This document shows positions 15,177 through 23,445 of a DNA stretch of 43,133 nucleotides, one piece after another (position 1 is the stretch's first letter; every line of letters begins with the position of its first letter). This DNA comes from an uncultured Lachnospiraceae bacterium (GTDB lineage: Bacteria; Bacillota; Clostridia; Lachnospirales; Lachnospiraceae). The notes below the pieces were generated by a model. It made no database searches. It was not told the DNA's origin and was given only the letters and a program-made list of their open reading frames with translations. The translations under genes were made by a program, and so were the position numbers. The stretch spans positions 1 to 43,133 of the forward strand of contig CANREG010000023.1 in assembly GCA_947629565.1 (NCBI GenBank), given 5' to 3'.

Positions 15177-16415
15177 TTACTTCTCTCCTTCTATTGCATT
15201 TTTAAAATCCTGTTTCAAATCCTCTATATCCTCAATCCCCACACTGATACGGATTAAATCCTCATACACTCCGGACTGTATCTGATCCTCTGTGGATAAA
15301 TGTACCGCAATGGTTGACGCCGGATGAATCACCAGTGTTTTCGTGTCGCCAATGTTTGACAAAATATAAGGCAGTTTCAAGGCATTGATAATCCGGAAGG
15401 CCCTTTCCTTACTGCCGGTCCGGAGCGTTACAATCGCCCCGTATTTCCCGTGAAGCTGCCGCTTGGCAAGCTCATGGTACGGACTTTTTTCAAGTCCCGG
15501 ATAATTGACAGTCACTCCTGCGTCCAGGCTGTCGAGAAAAACAGCCAGTTCCAAAGCATTGGCGCATTGCCGTTCCATCCTGAGTCCCAGCGTCTCCAAC
15601 CCTAAATTATTTAAAAACGCATTCTGGGGGGAGAGGCAGGCTCCGGTATTGCGGAACAGGCCGTTGCGCAGCTTCGCAATGTATGCCATAGGTCCGAATT
15701 TCTTATAAGGCTTCAAACCGGGATACCGTTCAGCATCCCATTTGAACTTCCCACCGTCGGTTAAAATGCCGCTAATGGCGTCACTGTTGCCATTTATGTA
15801 TTTGGAAGAAGAATTTACCACGATATCCGCTCCCAAAAGCAACGGTTTTACCAAATAAGGGGTAGCCACCGTATTATCCACTATAAAGGGCAAGCCATGT
15901 CGGTGTGCCACCCGGGCAACCTCTTCTATATCCGTCACATCCAGCTTGGGATTCCCTATGGTTTCTGCGAATATCAGGCGCGTCTTATCGGTAATCAGCG
16001 CCTCATAGCTTTCCGGTACATTCTCCTTCACATATTTAGTCTGAATGCCAAAGGCCTCTAAATCCTCAAACAGCTCCACGGTTCCGCCATAAAGTCCCGC
16101 TGCCGCCACCACTTCATCCCCGGACTGCAAAATGTTCATCAAAGCATTAAAAAGCGCCGCCATACCGGAGGCACATGCCACGCTTCCAAGCCCGCCCTCT
16201 AATACCGTAATCCTTTTTTCAAAGGCTTCTACCGTGGGATTGTTAATCCTGGTATAAGAAAATCCCATGGCCTTGTTGGTAAATATATTCTCCAAATCCT
16301 CTGCACATTTATGACGAAATGCGCTGCTCTGGTAGATAGGCACCTGGGTAGCTCCAAATGGATTCTTGTCGTCCACTCCGTGAAGCAGAGCTGTGTTAAA
16401 GCCACAATCAGTCAT
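15177..16415 (-). CDS. metY: O-acetylhomoserine sulfhydrylase, operon paralogue 2 (likely carrier-dependent)
   Basis: A 412-residue PLP enzyme of the same family as paralogue 1 but clearly divergent: QVPIYQSSAF, FSYTRINNPTVEAFEKRITVLEGG, the PLP lysine in VVNSSSKYINGNSDAISG and LVIHPASTIAVHLS. It is the first gene of the operon that encodes sulfite reductase, TusA, thioredoxin, carrier, E1 and JAMM protease. In Wolinella the MetY of the matching cluster accepts sulfur from the carrier thiocarboxylate and O-acetylhomoserine, so the same reaction is inferred here. GGAG lies eight bases before ATG. Confidence 0.88.
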   Translation of the reverse strand: MTDCGFNTALLHGVDDKNPFGATQVPIYQSSAFRHKCAEDLENIFTNKAMGFSYTRINNPTVEAFEKRITVLEGGLGSVACASGMAALFNALMNILQSGDEVVAAAGLYGGTVELFEDLEAFGIQTKYVKENVPESYEALITDKTRLIFAETIGNPKLDVTDIEEVARVAHRHGLPFIVDNTVATPYLVKPLLLGADIVVNSSSKYINGNSDAISGILTDGGKFKWDAERYPGLKPYKKFGPMAYIAKLRNGLFRNTGACLSPQNAFLNNLGLETLGLRMERQCANALELAVFLDSLDAGVTVNYPGLEKSPYHELAKRQLHGKYGAIVTLRTGSKERAFRIINALKLPYILSNIGDTKTLVIHPASTIAVHLSTEDQIQSGVYEDLIRISVGIEDIEDLKQDFKNAIEGEK

Positions 16416-16454
16416 TTTCTTTGCTCCAATTCTTTTCCTCTAAATTTTTCTATA

Positions 16455-16490
16455 ATAATAAACCTATTAACATACTTTGTCAATAGGTTT
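16455..16490 (-). promoter_or_regulatory. metY2 operon promoter with overlapping palindromic operator
   Basis: Minus strand: -35 TTGACA (16478-16483), a 17-base spacer and -10 TATTAT (16455-16460), near consensus. The promoter is covered by a perfect inverted repeat with arms AAACCTATT and AATAGGTTT (16460-16490, 13-base centre). A repressor bound there would block RNA polymerase; one of the Rrf2 proteins is the likely candidate. Confidence 0.75.
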
Positions 16491-16532
16491 ATAGTGAAAT
16501 TATCTTTATTATGGAAATCTGCCGGTATTTCC

Positions 16533-16934
16533 CTATTTCAGTAAATCAGCAAGGGTAATACTTTCAAAATATTCGTCTGTCAGCTTATAAAGCCCCTCCC
16601 ACATACGGAGCGTTTTGCACTCTGCCGCCCTCTCGCATCGGTTTGGCGTATTGTCCAGACAGGCCACCGGCGCTAAAGAGCCTTCAATTAGCTTTAAAAT
16701 GCTGCCAATCGTATACTCCTCCGGGGACTTTGACAGCTTATATCCGCCGCCCTTCCCTCTAAGTGCCCGCAAAAAATCATTTTTGCTCAGCACCACAACG
16801 ATAGACTCCAGATACTTTTCTGAAATATTCTGCCGCTTTGCAATGTCCATCAATGGTATATATTCCTGACTGTCCTGCTCCGCCAGATCCAGCATTACCC
16901 GGATCGCATACCTCCCTCTGGTCGAAATTTTCAT
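16533..16934 (-). CDS. Rrf2-family regulator with three-cysteine cluster motif
   Basis: A 133-residue Rrf2 protein (MKISTRGRYAIRVMLDLAEQ, ISEKYLESIVVVLSKNDFL, RGKGGGYKL). Unlike the first Rrf2 in the window it keeps three cysteines, C92, C100 and C106 (ACLDNTPNRC, AAECKTLRMW), at the place where IscR-type proteins bind an iron-sulfur cluster. It could therefore sense iron, oxygen or nitrosative stress as well as, or instead of, cysteine. It lies between metY2 and the LacI gene, with its own upstream TTCCTAC motif suggesting autoregulation. GGAGGTG precedes ATG. Confidence 0.85.
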   Translation of the reverse strand: MKISTRGRYAIRVMLDLAEQDSQEYIPLMDIAKRQNISEKYLESIVVVLSKNDFLRALRGKGGGYKLSKSPEEYTIGSILKLIEGSLAPVACLDNTPNRCERAAECKTLRMWEGLYKLTDEYFESITLADLLK

Positions 16935-16950
16935 AGAAATACACCTCCGT

Positions 16951-16980
16951 ATTCCTACTTTACCATATGAATAGTATGTT
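16951..16980 (-). promoter_or_regulatory. TTCCTAC-type site upstream of the second rrf2 gene
   Basis: Plus strand ATTCCTACTTTACCATATG then AATAGTATG lies 17-46 bases before the gene start and matches the motif at the cysD and cysK promoters (TTCCTA followed by a TA-rich half ending near TATG). A TTGAAA at the far end may be the -35 box, but no well-spaced -10 is clear. Autoregulation is inferred. Confidence 0.45.
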
Positions 16981-17003
16981 TTTCAAGCGGAATTAGCGTT
17001 TCC

Positions 17004-18080
17004 TTAAATAGAATAATCACTCCAAACGCTTTGTTCCACCTCAGAACAGCTGTCCCGAATCATCAGCTTACCTTCCAGTTCCGTCCGTACTACTCCCTTA
17101 TGACCGCCCTTAATGCGGTCCACTAAAATCTGAATGGCAAATTTCCCCATCTCCTCCTTTGGAAGTCTTACGGTGGTCAGCATAGGTTTTGTATACTGCG
17201 CCTCCTCAATATCATCACTGGCAATAATAGAGGGGGAATAAAACCTGTTCTTATATCTGCCCAGACATTTTAACATGCCCACTGCCATGATGTCATTGGC
17301 GCAATAGATACCCGTAGGGCATTTACCGGACTCCAAAAAATGCTGCATAATCTCAAAGCCCCTTGCCTCTGTCTGTTTCGCCTCTACCACATAAGCAGGA
17401 TTCGGCTCAATTCCATGCTTCTCCATGGTTTCCAGATAACCGGCATAGCGTGTCTCGTTCCCGCATTTGCCCACATAACCAATATCCCGATGACCTAACC
17501 GAATCAGATAATCCACAGCCATTGCGGCAATCTTCTTTCCATCACAAAGCACCTCATCCACCGCATAATTTGTGGAATTGCGGTTTACGGAGACAATGCT
17601 TTTATAACGGCTGCTCAGCTTTTTCAATGCTTCCTCATTACATTTTCCAATGATTACAAGTCCGTCATGCTTTTCTTCCGTCTCCGCGTACATATCTTCA
17701 ATGATCTTTTCCAAATTCACCCCGCGGCATTTGCTGTCGTCAGAAAAGAGCGACATATACCACACCTTTGACAAAATGCATACATGCTTATGAATCTCGC
17801 TCTCAATCACATGCAACAGCTCCGCAAAAAAGGGGTCCGACTGTTCTGCATCCATACGAGTCATAAGTACATTAATATAATATACCCGGTTCTCCTCCGA
17901 TGTAATCCCTCTCTTCAGATTCCGGGCTGCCTCATTGGGCGTGTAATTCATCTCTATGGCAGCCTCCCAGATCTTATCCCTAAGTCCCGGAACTGCACAT
18001 TTATAATTGGGGTTATTCAATACCCGGGAAACGGTGGCAGGGCTTACTCCCACCGTTTCCGCAATTTTTTTAATCGACAT
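17004..18080 (-). CDS. LacI-family transcriptional regulator
   Basis: A 358-residue LacI-type repressor: helix-turn-helix SIKKIAETVGVSPATVSRVLNN, hinge YTPNEAARNLKRG, then a periplasmic-binding-like effector domain. It begins eight bases after the cysK stop and has no recognisable ribosome site, so it is probably translated by coupling after cysK. LacI proteins usually answer to sugars. A partner in sulfur metabolism would be unusual, and its target genes are not evident in this window. Confidence 0.9.
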   Translation of the reverse strand: MSIKKIAETVGVSPATVSRVLNNPNYKCAVPGLRDKIWEAAIEMNYTPNEAARNLKRGITSEENRVYYINVLMTRMDAEQSDPFFAELLHVIESEIHKHVCILSKVWYMSLFSDDSKCRGVNLEKIIEDMYAETEEKHDGLVIIGKCNEEALKKLSSRYKSIVSVNRNSTNYAVDEVLCDGKKIAAMAVDYLIRLGHRDIGYVGKCGNETRYAGYLETMEKHGIEPNPAYVVEAKQTEARGFEIMQHFLESGKCPTGIYCANDIMAVGMLKCLGRYKNRFYSPSIIASDDIEEAQYTKPMLTTVRLPKEEMGKFAIQILVDRIKGGHKGVVRTELEGKLMIRDSCSEVEQSVWSDYSI

Positions 18081-18088
18081 GATTAATA

Positions 18089-19024
18089 TTAATTGTTGAA
18101 CAATGCCGTAGACAGATATCTGTCACCGGAATCAGGCAGCAATGCCACAATGGTCTTTCCTTTATTCTCCGGTCTTGCTGCCAGGATTGCCGCCGCCTTC
18201 AACGCTGCGCCGGAAGATATTCCAACCAAAATACCCTCGCTGACTGCAAAAGCCCTGCCCTCTGCAAAGGCGTCGTCATTATCTATGGCAATTACTTCAT
18301 CATAAATCTTGGTATTCAAAACCTCCGGCACGAAACCTGCGCCAATTCCCTGAATCTTATGCGGTCCCGGCGTTCCCTTGGATAATACGGGACTGCTGGC
18401 CGGTTCTACTGCCACAACCTTTACATCCGGATTCTTAGACTTCAAATATTCTCCCACACCGGTTACGGTTCCGCCGGTCCCTACACCGGCAACAAAGATA
18501 TCCACCTTGCCGTCTGTCTGTTCCCAGATTTCCGGTCCTGTGGTATTTTTGTGAACCTCCGGATTAGCCGGATTCACAAACTGTCCTAATATAATGGAAC
18601 CCGGTATGCTCTCTTTCAGTTCATCTGCTTTGGCAATGGCTCCCTTCATACCCTTTGCTCCTTCTGTCAAAACCAGCTCTGCGCCATAAGCCTTTAACAG
18701 ATTTCTCCGCTCAACGCTCATGGTATCCGGCAGGGTAAGAATTGCATGATACCCCTTTGTTGCTGCAATGGCGGCAAGACCGATTCCGGTATTCCCTGAT
18801 GTCGGCTCAATAATCGTTGCGCCCGGTTTTAAGAGGCCTTTCTTCTCTGCGTCCTCAATCATAGCCAGAGCAATACGGTCCTTAACGGAACCCGCCGGAT
18901 TCAGATATTCCAGCTTTGCCAGAATTGTAACATCTGAAATCCCTGCCTTCTCCACATAACGGTTTAACTTAAGTATAGGAGTTCCTCCTACCAATTCCAA
19001 TGCGCTTTCCTTAATTTCACTCAT
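18089..19024 (-). CDS. cysK: Cysteine synthase (O-acetylserine sulfhydrylase)
   Basis: A 311-residue PLP enzyme with the CysK hallmarks: [17 protein letters not shown], the PLP lysine in [49 protein letters not shown] and [11 protein letters not shown]. It joins sulfide to O-acetylserine to give cysteine. AAGGAGG precedes ATG. In Bacillus, CysK also binds CymR as a signalling partner, and two Rrf2 proteins are encoded nearby. The promoter and a TTCCTATA site lie just upstream. Confidence 0.95.
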   Translation of the reverse strand: MSEIKESALELVGGTPILKLNRYVEKAGISDVTILAKLEYLNPAGSVKDRIALAMIEDAEKKGLLKPGATIIEPTSGNTGIGLAAIAATKGYHAILTLPDTMSVERRNLLKAYGAELVLTEGAKGMKGAIAKADELKESIPGSIILGQFVNPANPEVHKNTTGPEIWEQTDGKVDIFVAGVGTGGTVTGVGEYLKSKNPDVKVVAVEPASSPVLSKGTPGPHKIQGIGAGFVPEVLNTKIYDEVIAIDNDDAFAEGRAFAVSEGILVGISSGAALKAAAILAARPENKGKTIVALLPDSGDRYLSTALFNN

Positions 19025-19048
19025 GTTGCTACCTCCTTAAAAATATAT

Positions 19049-19110
19049 TTCCTATATGTTTACTATGAATTGTATGAATTAATTATAGACTTTATGTCTG
19101 ATACTGTCAA
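19049..19110 (-). promoter_or_regulatory. cysK promoter with downstream TAGGAA site
   Basis: Minus strand: -35 TTGACA (19105-19110), a 17-base spacer and -10 TATAAT (19082-19087), a full consensus promoter. About 15 bases downstream of the -10 lies CATAGTAAACATATAGGAA (19049-19067), similar to the sites at cysD, aprA and rrf2-2. Its position fits a roadblock operator. Confidence 0.7.
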
Positions 19111-19296
19111 GTACTTTTATCATTTTTCAAAATATTTTATGCCAGTATAGCAAAGGAAAATTCATTTCTGCATTTTTGTGAAATCGTTTACAGCCGCTTT
19201 ATCTATGCTTTCATACAGGCTCCCGCTGGATTTGAACGAAAAATTATGAATTTTACAGGCCCAAACTCTACAATCAGACGGCATTATACGGGTAAT

Positions 19297-19336
19297 AACA
19301 GGTGACTTTCTGATAACGTTTTCAGTAAAACCTGTT
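19297..19336. repeat. Inverted repeat upstream of the sulfate transporter
   Basis: AACAGGT (19297-19303) and ACCTGTT (19330-19336) form a perfect 7-bp inverted repeat around a 26-base centre that contains a smaller CTG/CAG pair. It abuts the predicted -35 box of the sbp promoter. It may be a two-site operator or an RNA hairpin from an upstream start. The rest of the 19111-19296 gap shows nothing I can identify. Confidence 0.4.
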
Positions 19337-19363
19337 GAGCCGATAGGAAAAGTAGAATATTAT
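19335..19363 (+). promoter_or_regulatory. Predicted promoter of the sulfate ABC transporter operon
   Basis: -35 TTGAGC (19335-19340), a 17-base spacer and -10 TATTAT (19358-19363). The spacer contains GATAGGAAAAGTAG, a TAGGAA element like those at the other sulfur genes, which is placed for repression. Transcription would begin near 19370 and give a leader of about 100 bases before sbp. Confidence 0.55.
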
Positions 19364-19421
19364 GTAGCAAAGCAAAAAGGAGGCGATGGGAAAAGCAGCA
19401 TATTATTTACAAAAACAAAAA
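19346..19421 (+). repeat. Imperfect 33-bp direct repeat in the sbp leader
   Basis: Segments 19346-19378 and 19389-19421 match at 27 of 33 positions with an offset of 43 bases. The first holds the predicted -10 box, the second is inside the short leader frame; both contain a TATTAT. This looks like a local duplication. Confidence 0.6.
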
Positions 19422-19478
19422 ACACAACAAGTATTTAGGAGAATTAGGAGAAAAAGGAGGAAAAATCATGAAACATAA
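19386..19478 (+). CDS. Possible 30-residue leader peptide upstream of sbp
   Basis: A short frame with a strong ribosome site (AAAAAGGAGGCG) starts at 19386, begins MGKAAYYLQKQKTQQVF and ends in a very basic tail (nine of the last fourteen residues are Arg, Lys or His). It stops 11 bases inside sbp, in another frame. The basic tail is partly explained because it is read through the purine-rich ribosome site of sbp. It may couple or regulate translation of the transporter. It has no cysteine or methionine run, so a simple attenuation model is not obvious. It could be fortuitous. Confidence 0.35.
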   Translation: MGKAAYYLQKQKTQQVFRRIRRKRRKNHET

Positions 19479-20583
19479 CTTATTTAAAAGGAAAGCAATC
19501 GTCTTTACGGCAGCCGCCATTTTAGGAATTGGCGCATTAACCGGCTGCGGAAACCAGGCGGGAGGGGAGGAAACATCTGATTCTATCGAAGCTACTAAAG
19601 AATCATCAGATGCCGTTGAAATTACAAATGTATCCTATGACCCCACAAGAGAGCTATATGAAGCATATAATGAAATATTTACAAAATATTGGAAAGAAAA
19701 AACCGGTCAGGATGTTACAGTAACACAGTCCCATGGGGGCTCCGGCAAACAGGCATTAGAGGTTGCCAACGGTCTGGAGGCAGATGTAGTTACCTTAGCA
19801 TTGGAAGGTGACGTGGGCGTTGTGGCAGATGCAGGTTTGATTGAACCGGGATTTACAAGCGAGTTTGACTTAGACAGTTCACCATATACTTCCACCATTG
19901 TATTCCTTGTAAGAAAAGGAAATCCAAAGAACCTGCAGGATTGGGACGATCTGATTCAAGACGGCGTAGGCGTTATCACGCCGAATCCAAAGACTTCCGG
20001 TGGCGCCTGCTGGAATTACCTTGCTGCATGGTACTATTTTGAGCAGCAGGGACAGAGTGAAGATGAAGTTCTTGAAAGCATGAAGAAACTATATTCCAAT
20101 GTGTTAGTGTTAGATTCCGGCGCTCGTGGAGCAACCACAACCTTTACCGAGAACGGACAGGGTGATGTGCTTCTTGCCTGGGAAAATGAAGCCTTCCTCT
20201 CTTTAAAAGAGCATCCGGGAGAATATGAAATTGTCATTCCATCCGTATCTATCCTTTGCCAGCCGACTGTCGCTGTAGTGGATGAAGTAGTAGATAACAG
20301 AGGAACCAGAGATGTAGCGGAGGCTTATCTGGAATATCTGTATTCCGATGATGCACAAAAAGTAGAAGCAGAGAACTTCTACCGTCCGTCCAACGAAACC
20401 ATTTTGGCAGAATATGAAACTACCAGCGACAGTAATGTGATTACGGAGATTCCTTCCGATGGGAAATGGATTGTCAGCAATATCAACCTGACCGATATTA
20501 ATTATTTCGGCGGTTGGGAAGAGACAAAAGCAAAACATTTTGCAGACGGCGGATTATTCGACAGCATCTATGAAGAAAAATAA
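19468..20583 (+). CDS. sbp: Sulfate ABC transporter substrate-binding lipoprotein
   Basis: A 371-residue lipoprotein (signal ending GALTGC) of the sulfate/thiosulfate-binding family. The mature part contains VSYDPTRELYEAYNEIF, TVTQSHGGSGKQALEV, GLEADVVTLALEGDV and NPKTSGGACWNYLAAW, typical of Sbp/CysP. It captures sulfate outside the membrane for the CysT-CysW-CysA importer encoded immediately after it. AAAAAGGAGG precedes ATG. It has a longer acidic N-terminal linker than proteobacterial Sbp, as usual for Gram-positive lipoproteins. Confidence 0.95.
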   Translation: MKHNLFKRKAIVFTAAAILGIGALTGCGNQAGGEETSDSIEATKESSDAVEITNVSYDPTRELYEAYNEIFTKYWKEKTGQDVTVTQSHGGSGKQALEVANGLEADVVTLALEGDVGVVADAGLIEPGFTSEFDLDSSPYTSTIVFLVRKGNPKNLQDWDDLIQDGVGVITPNPKTSGGACWNYLAAWYYFEQQGQSEDEVLESMKKLYSNVLVLDSGARGATTTFTENGQGDVLLAWENEAFLSLKEHPGEYEIVIPSVSILCQPTVAVVDEVVDNRGTRDVAEAYLEYLYSDDAQKVEAENFYRPSNETILAEYETTSDSNVITEIPSDGKWIVSNINLTDINYFGGWEETKAKHFADGGLFDSIYEEK

Positions 20584-20649
20584 ACAACATAATATATGTT
20601 TTGAGGGTTTCACAAACGTCAAAATAATAAGAAAGTGAGGAAAAGGATT

Positions 20650-21492
20650 GTGAGCGAGAAAAAAAGAAAGAAAAGGAGAGTTATTCCCGGATTTGGGTTA
20701 TCATTGGGCGTCACCATAACTTTGCTTGGGTTTATTGTGGTGATTCCATTATGTTCCCTTGTTGTCTTTTCCGCCCAGCTGTCCTTTTCCGATTTTATAG
20801 AAACCGTGACAAGGCCCAGGGTATTGTCCAGCTATGCAGTAAGCTTCCAGACAGCATTTATTGCGGCAATTATTGATGCGGTAATGGGGATCATTATCGC
20901 CTGGGTGCTGGTGCGCTATGATTTTCCGGGAAAGAAAATCATGAATGGTATTATTGAATTACCTTTTGCCCTGCCGACAGCAGTTGCGGGCATATCTTTG
21001 ACGCATCTTACCACCACCAACGGATGGGTGGGCAGCTTTTTTGACCAATTCGGCATCAAAATTGCCTATACAAAAATAGGAATTACCGTAGCCCTTGTGT
21101 TTATCGGTATCCCATTTGTAGTAAGATCGGTTCAGCCGGTATTAGAGCGAATCGATCTTCAATATGAAGAGGCAGCCAATATATTAGGCGCCAACAGCCG
21201 CCAGACATTGTTCCAAGTTATTCTTCCGGAGATTTTGCCGGCATTAATCGGAGGCTTTACCATGTCCTTTGCAAGAGGACTTGGAGAATATGGAAGCGTT
21301 GTTTTCATCGCAGGTAACACACCATACGAGACAGAGATTGCACCACTTATGATTATGGCTGAATTACAGGAGTATGACTATGCCAGCGCCACATCCATTG
21401 CTCTGGTTATGCTGCTCGCCGCATTTATCATTCTGTTTGTAAATGCAGTAATTCAGAGCCGGACATCAAAAATTGTAAGCGGTATTGCCTGA
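20650..21492 (+). CDS. cysT: Sulfate ABC transporter permease CysT
   Basis: A 280-residue permease with about six membrane segments and the inner-membrane coupling motif EEAANILGANSRQTLFQVILPEI. FALPTAVAGISL and FARGLGEYGSVVFIAGN are characteristic of CysT. I chose the GTG at 20650 (MSEKKRKK) because AGGAAAAGG lies just upstream; an earlier in-frame GTG at 20635 has no ribosome site. It forms the sulfate pore with CysW. Confidence 0.92.
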   Translation: MSEKKRKKRRVIPGFGLSLGVTITLLGFIVVIPLCSLVVFSAQLSFSDFIETVTRPRVLSSYAVSFQTAFIAAIIDAVMGIIIAWVLVRYDFPGKKIMNGIIELPFALPTAVAGISLTHLTTTNGWVGSFFDQFGIKIAYTKIGITVALVFIGIPFVVRSVQPVLERIDLQYEEAANILGANSRQTLFQVILPEILPALIGGFTMSFARGLGEYGSVVFIAGNTPYETEIAPLMIMAELQEYDYASATSIALVMLLAAFIILFVNAVIQSRTSKIVSGIA

Positions 21493-21517
21493 TAACAGAA
21501 AGGATTGGTGATTGAAT

Positions 21518-22339
21518 ATGAGTATAAGAAAAAATTCCGGACTGGTTAAGTGGATTTTAATCGGAATCAGTACCATATTTCTGGTGCTTATGCTGATCCT
21601 GCCGTTAATATATGTAATGGCTACCGCTTTCGGAGACAGCATACAGGTATTTATTAAAGCCGTAACGGATGAATACGCATTAAAGGCAATCCTTCTTACC
21701 ATTGAGGTAACGATAATTGCCGTACTGATCAATACAATATTCGGTATCTTTGCCGCCTGGTGTATTACGCGTTTCCAGTTTAAGGGCAAGAAGGTCATTT
21801 CTACATTAATTGATCTGCCACTGACGGTTTCGCCTATTATTGCGGGGCTTATTTATGTACTGACCTTCGGACGGCAGAGTGCAATCTATCCATATCTTCA
21901 GCAGTCAGGCATTAAGATCATATTTGCGGTTCCGGGGGTTGTGCTCGCAACAATATTTGTAACATTTCCTTTTATTTCAAGAGAAATTATTCCGTTGCTG
22001 ACTGCACAGGGAACAGACGAGGAAGAAGCCGCTGCGTTGATGGGCGCCGGCGGATTTCAAATCTTTTGCGAGATTACTTTCCCCCATATTAAATGGGCCC
22101 TGCTCTATGGCATTGTACTGTGTACTGCAAGAGCCATGGGGGAATTTGGTGCGGTGTCTGTACTTTCAGGGCATCTGAGAGGAAAGACCAACACAATGCC
22201 GTTATATATCGAATTGTTATATCAGGGCTATGATTTTACCGGAGCTTTTGCTGTATCCGCTATTCTTGTAGCAATGGCTGTGGTGATTCTGATTCTTCGG
22301 AGTATATTAGAGGACAAAGGGAAAACGGAAGGGGAATAA
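21518..22339 (+). CDS. cysW: Sulfate ABC transporter permease CysW
   Basis: A 273-residue permease with the coupling motif DEEEAAALMGAGGFQIFCEITFP, LPLTVSPIIAGLIYVLTFG and ARAMGEFGAVSVLSGH, typical of CysW. GGTGATTGAAT precedes the ATG at 21518; an in-frame TTG at 21512 with AAAGGA seven bases upstream is an alternative start. It lies 25 bases after cysT and pairs with it in the membrane. Confidence 0.92.
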   Translation: MSIRKNSGLVKWILIGISTIFLVLMLILPLIYVMATAFGDSIQVFIKAVTDEYALKAILLTIEVTIIAVLINTIFGIFAAWCITRFQFKGKKVISTLIDLPLTVSPIIAGLIYVLTFGRQSAIYPYLQQSGIKIIFAVPGVVLATIFVTFPFISREIIPLLTAQGTDEEEAAALMGAGGFQIFCEITFPHIKWALLYGIVLCTARAMGEFGAVSVLSGHLRGKTNTMPLYIELLYQGYDFTGAFAVSAILVAMAVVILILRSILEDKGKTEGE

Positions 22340-22342
22340 ATT

Positions 22343-23425
22343 ATGTCGGAAGAGATTACAAATTATGTGGAATTAAAGGGAATCAATAAGACATTTGATG
22401 ATTATAAAGCGTCTGATGATGTGAATTTCAACATTGAAAAGGGCAAATTGATTGCATTGCTAGGTCCAAGCGGAAGTGGAAAAACTACCATTCTCCGTAT
22501 GATTGCCGGATTGGAAACAGCCGATTCCGGCGACATCATCATTAACGGCAAAGTAGTAAACGACGTGCCGGCCAGCAAGCGCGGAATCGGATTTGTATTT
22601 CAGAACTATGCACTGTTCCGCTATAAGACCGTCTACGATAACATTGCCTTTGGGTTAAAAGTAAGTAAATGGGATAAGGCAGACATCAGGCAGCGGGTAG
22701 ATGAACTGATTGAGTTAGTGGGACTAAAAGGATTGGAAAAACGATACCCGAATCAGCTTTCCGGAGGACAGCGGCAAAGGGTTGCCTTTGCAAGAGCTCT
22801 GGCTCCGAATCCGGAGCTGCTGCTTTTAGACGAGCCTTTTGCCGCCATCGACGCCAAGGTAAGGCAGGAGCTTCGCAGCTGGCTTCGTGAAATGATTGAC
22901 AAAGTCGGAATCACCAGTATCTTTGTTACCCATGATCAGGATGAAGCCGTAGAGGTAGCTGACGAAATTATTATCACAAACAAAGGAAGAATTGAGCAGA
23001 TTGGAACGCCTCAGGAAATTTACAGAGAGCCTAAGACATCATTTGTAGCGGAATTTATGGGGCAGCCCGTCAGGATTGAAAGCATTAATCAATTCAAGGG
23101 ATTTACACATTTAGAAGCTTCCCGGCATGCCGTAATTCGTCCGGAAAATGTCAGCATTACCAAATTAAACGAGCAATTCAAATATCCTTCTTCCGTTGAG
23201 GAAGGCACTGTGGAACGCCTGCTGTTCCGGGGAAAAGAAGTGGAACTGCTCGTTCGAATACATGATGTTCTCATAAAGGGAATCCGCCGGGTTGAAGATG
23301 AACCGGTTAAGAAACGCGAAAAGGTCAACGTATGTATCTACCGGGCTTATACCTTCAAAGAGGAAGGCGAGATTATACCGGTAGGCAATCCGAACATTGA
23401 AACAGAAGAGTCTGTTGTTATATAA
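22343..23425 (+). CDS. cysA: Sulfate ABC transporter ATPase CysA
   Basis: A 360-residue ABC ATPase: Walker A GPSGSGKTT, Q-loop FQNYALF, signature LSGGQRQR, Walker B LLLLDEPF and H-loop FVTHDQDEAVEVAD, then a C-terminal TOBE-type domain (HAVIRPENVSI). It energises sulfate import by CysTW. It starts three bases after cysW and its stop codon lies within the terminator hairpin. Confidence 0.94.
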   Translation: MSEEITNYVELKGINKTFDDYKASDDVNFNIEKGKLIALLGPSGSGKTTILRMIAGLETADSGDIIINGKVVNDVPASKRGIGFVFQNYALFRYKTVYDNIAFGLKVSKWDKADIRQRVDELIELVGLKGLEKRYPNQLSGGQRQRVAFARALAPNPELLLLDEPFAAIDAKVRQELRSWLREMIDKVGITSIFVTHDQDEAVEVADEIIITNKGRIEQIGTPQEIYREPKTSFVAEFMGQPVRIESINQFKGFTHLEASRHAVIRPENVSITKLNEQFKYPSSVEEGTVERLLFRGKEVELLVRIHDVLIKGIRRVEDEPVKKREKVNVCIYRAYTFKEEGEIIPVGNPNIETEESVVI

Positions 23426-23434
23426 CAGCAGACT
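23409..23434. terminator. Convergent terminator between cysA and cysN
   Basis: AGTCTG-T-TGTTA and TAACA-G-CAGACT form a long stem around ATA, followed on the plus strand by CCTGTTTAAT. The hairpin overlaps the cysA stop codon and lies 12 bases from the cysN stop, so it can serve both convergent operons. Confidence 0.65.
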
Positions 23435-23445
23435 CCTGTTTAATC

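Noticed and set aside
19210-19260. A T-arm-like string (GTTCAAATCC on the minus strand) suggesting a tRNA or attachment site
   Set aside because: The flanking bases do not form the T-stem or an acceptor stem, and no cloverleaf can be drawn.
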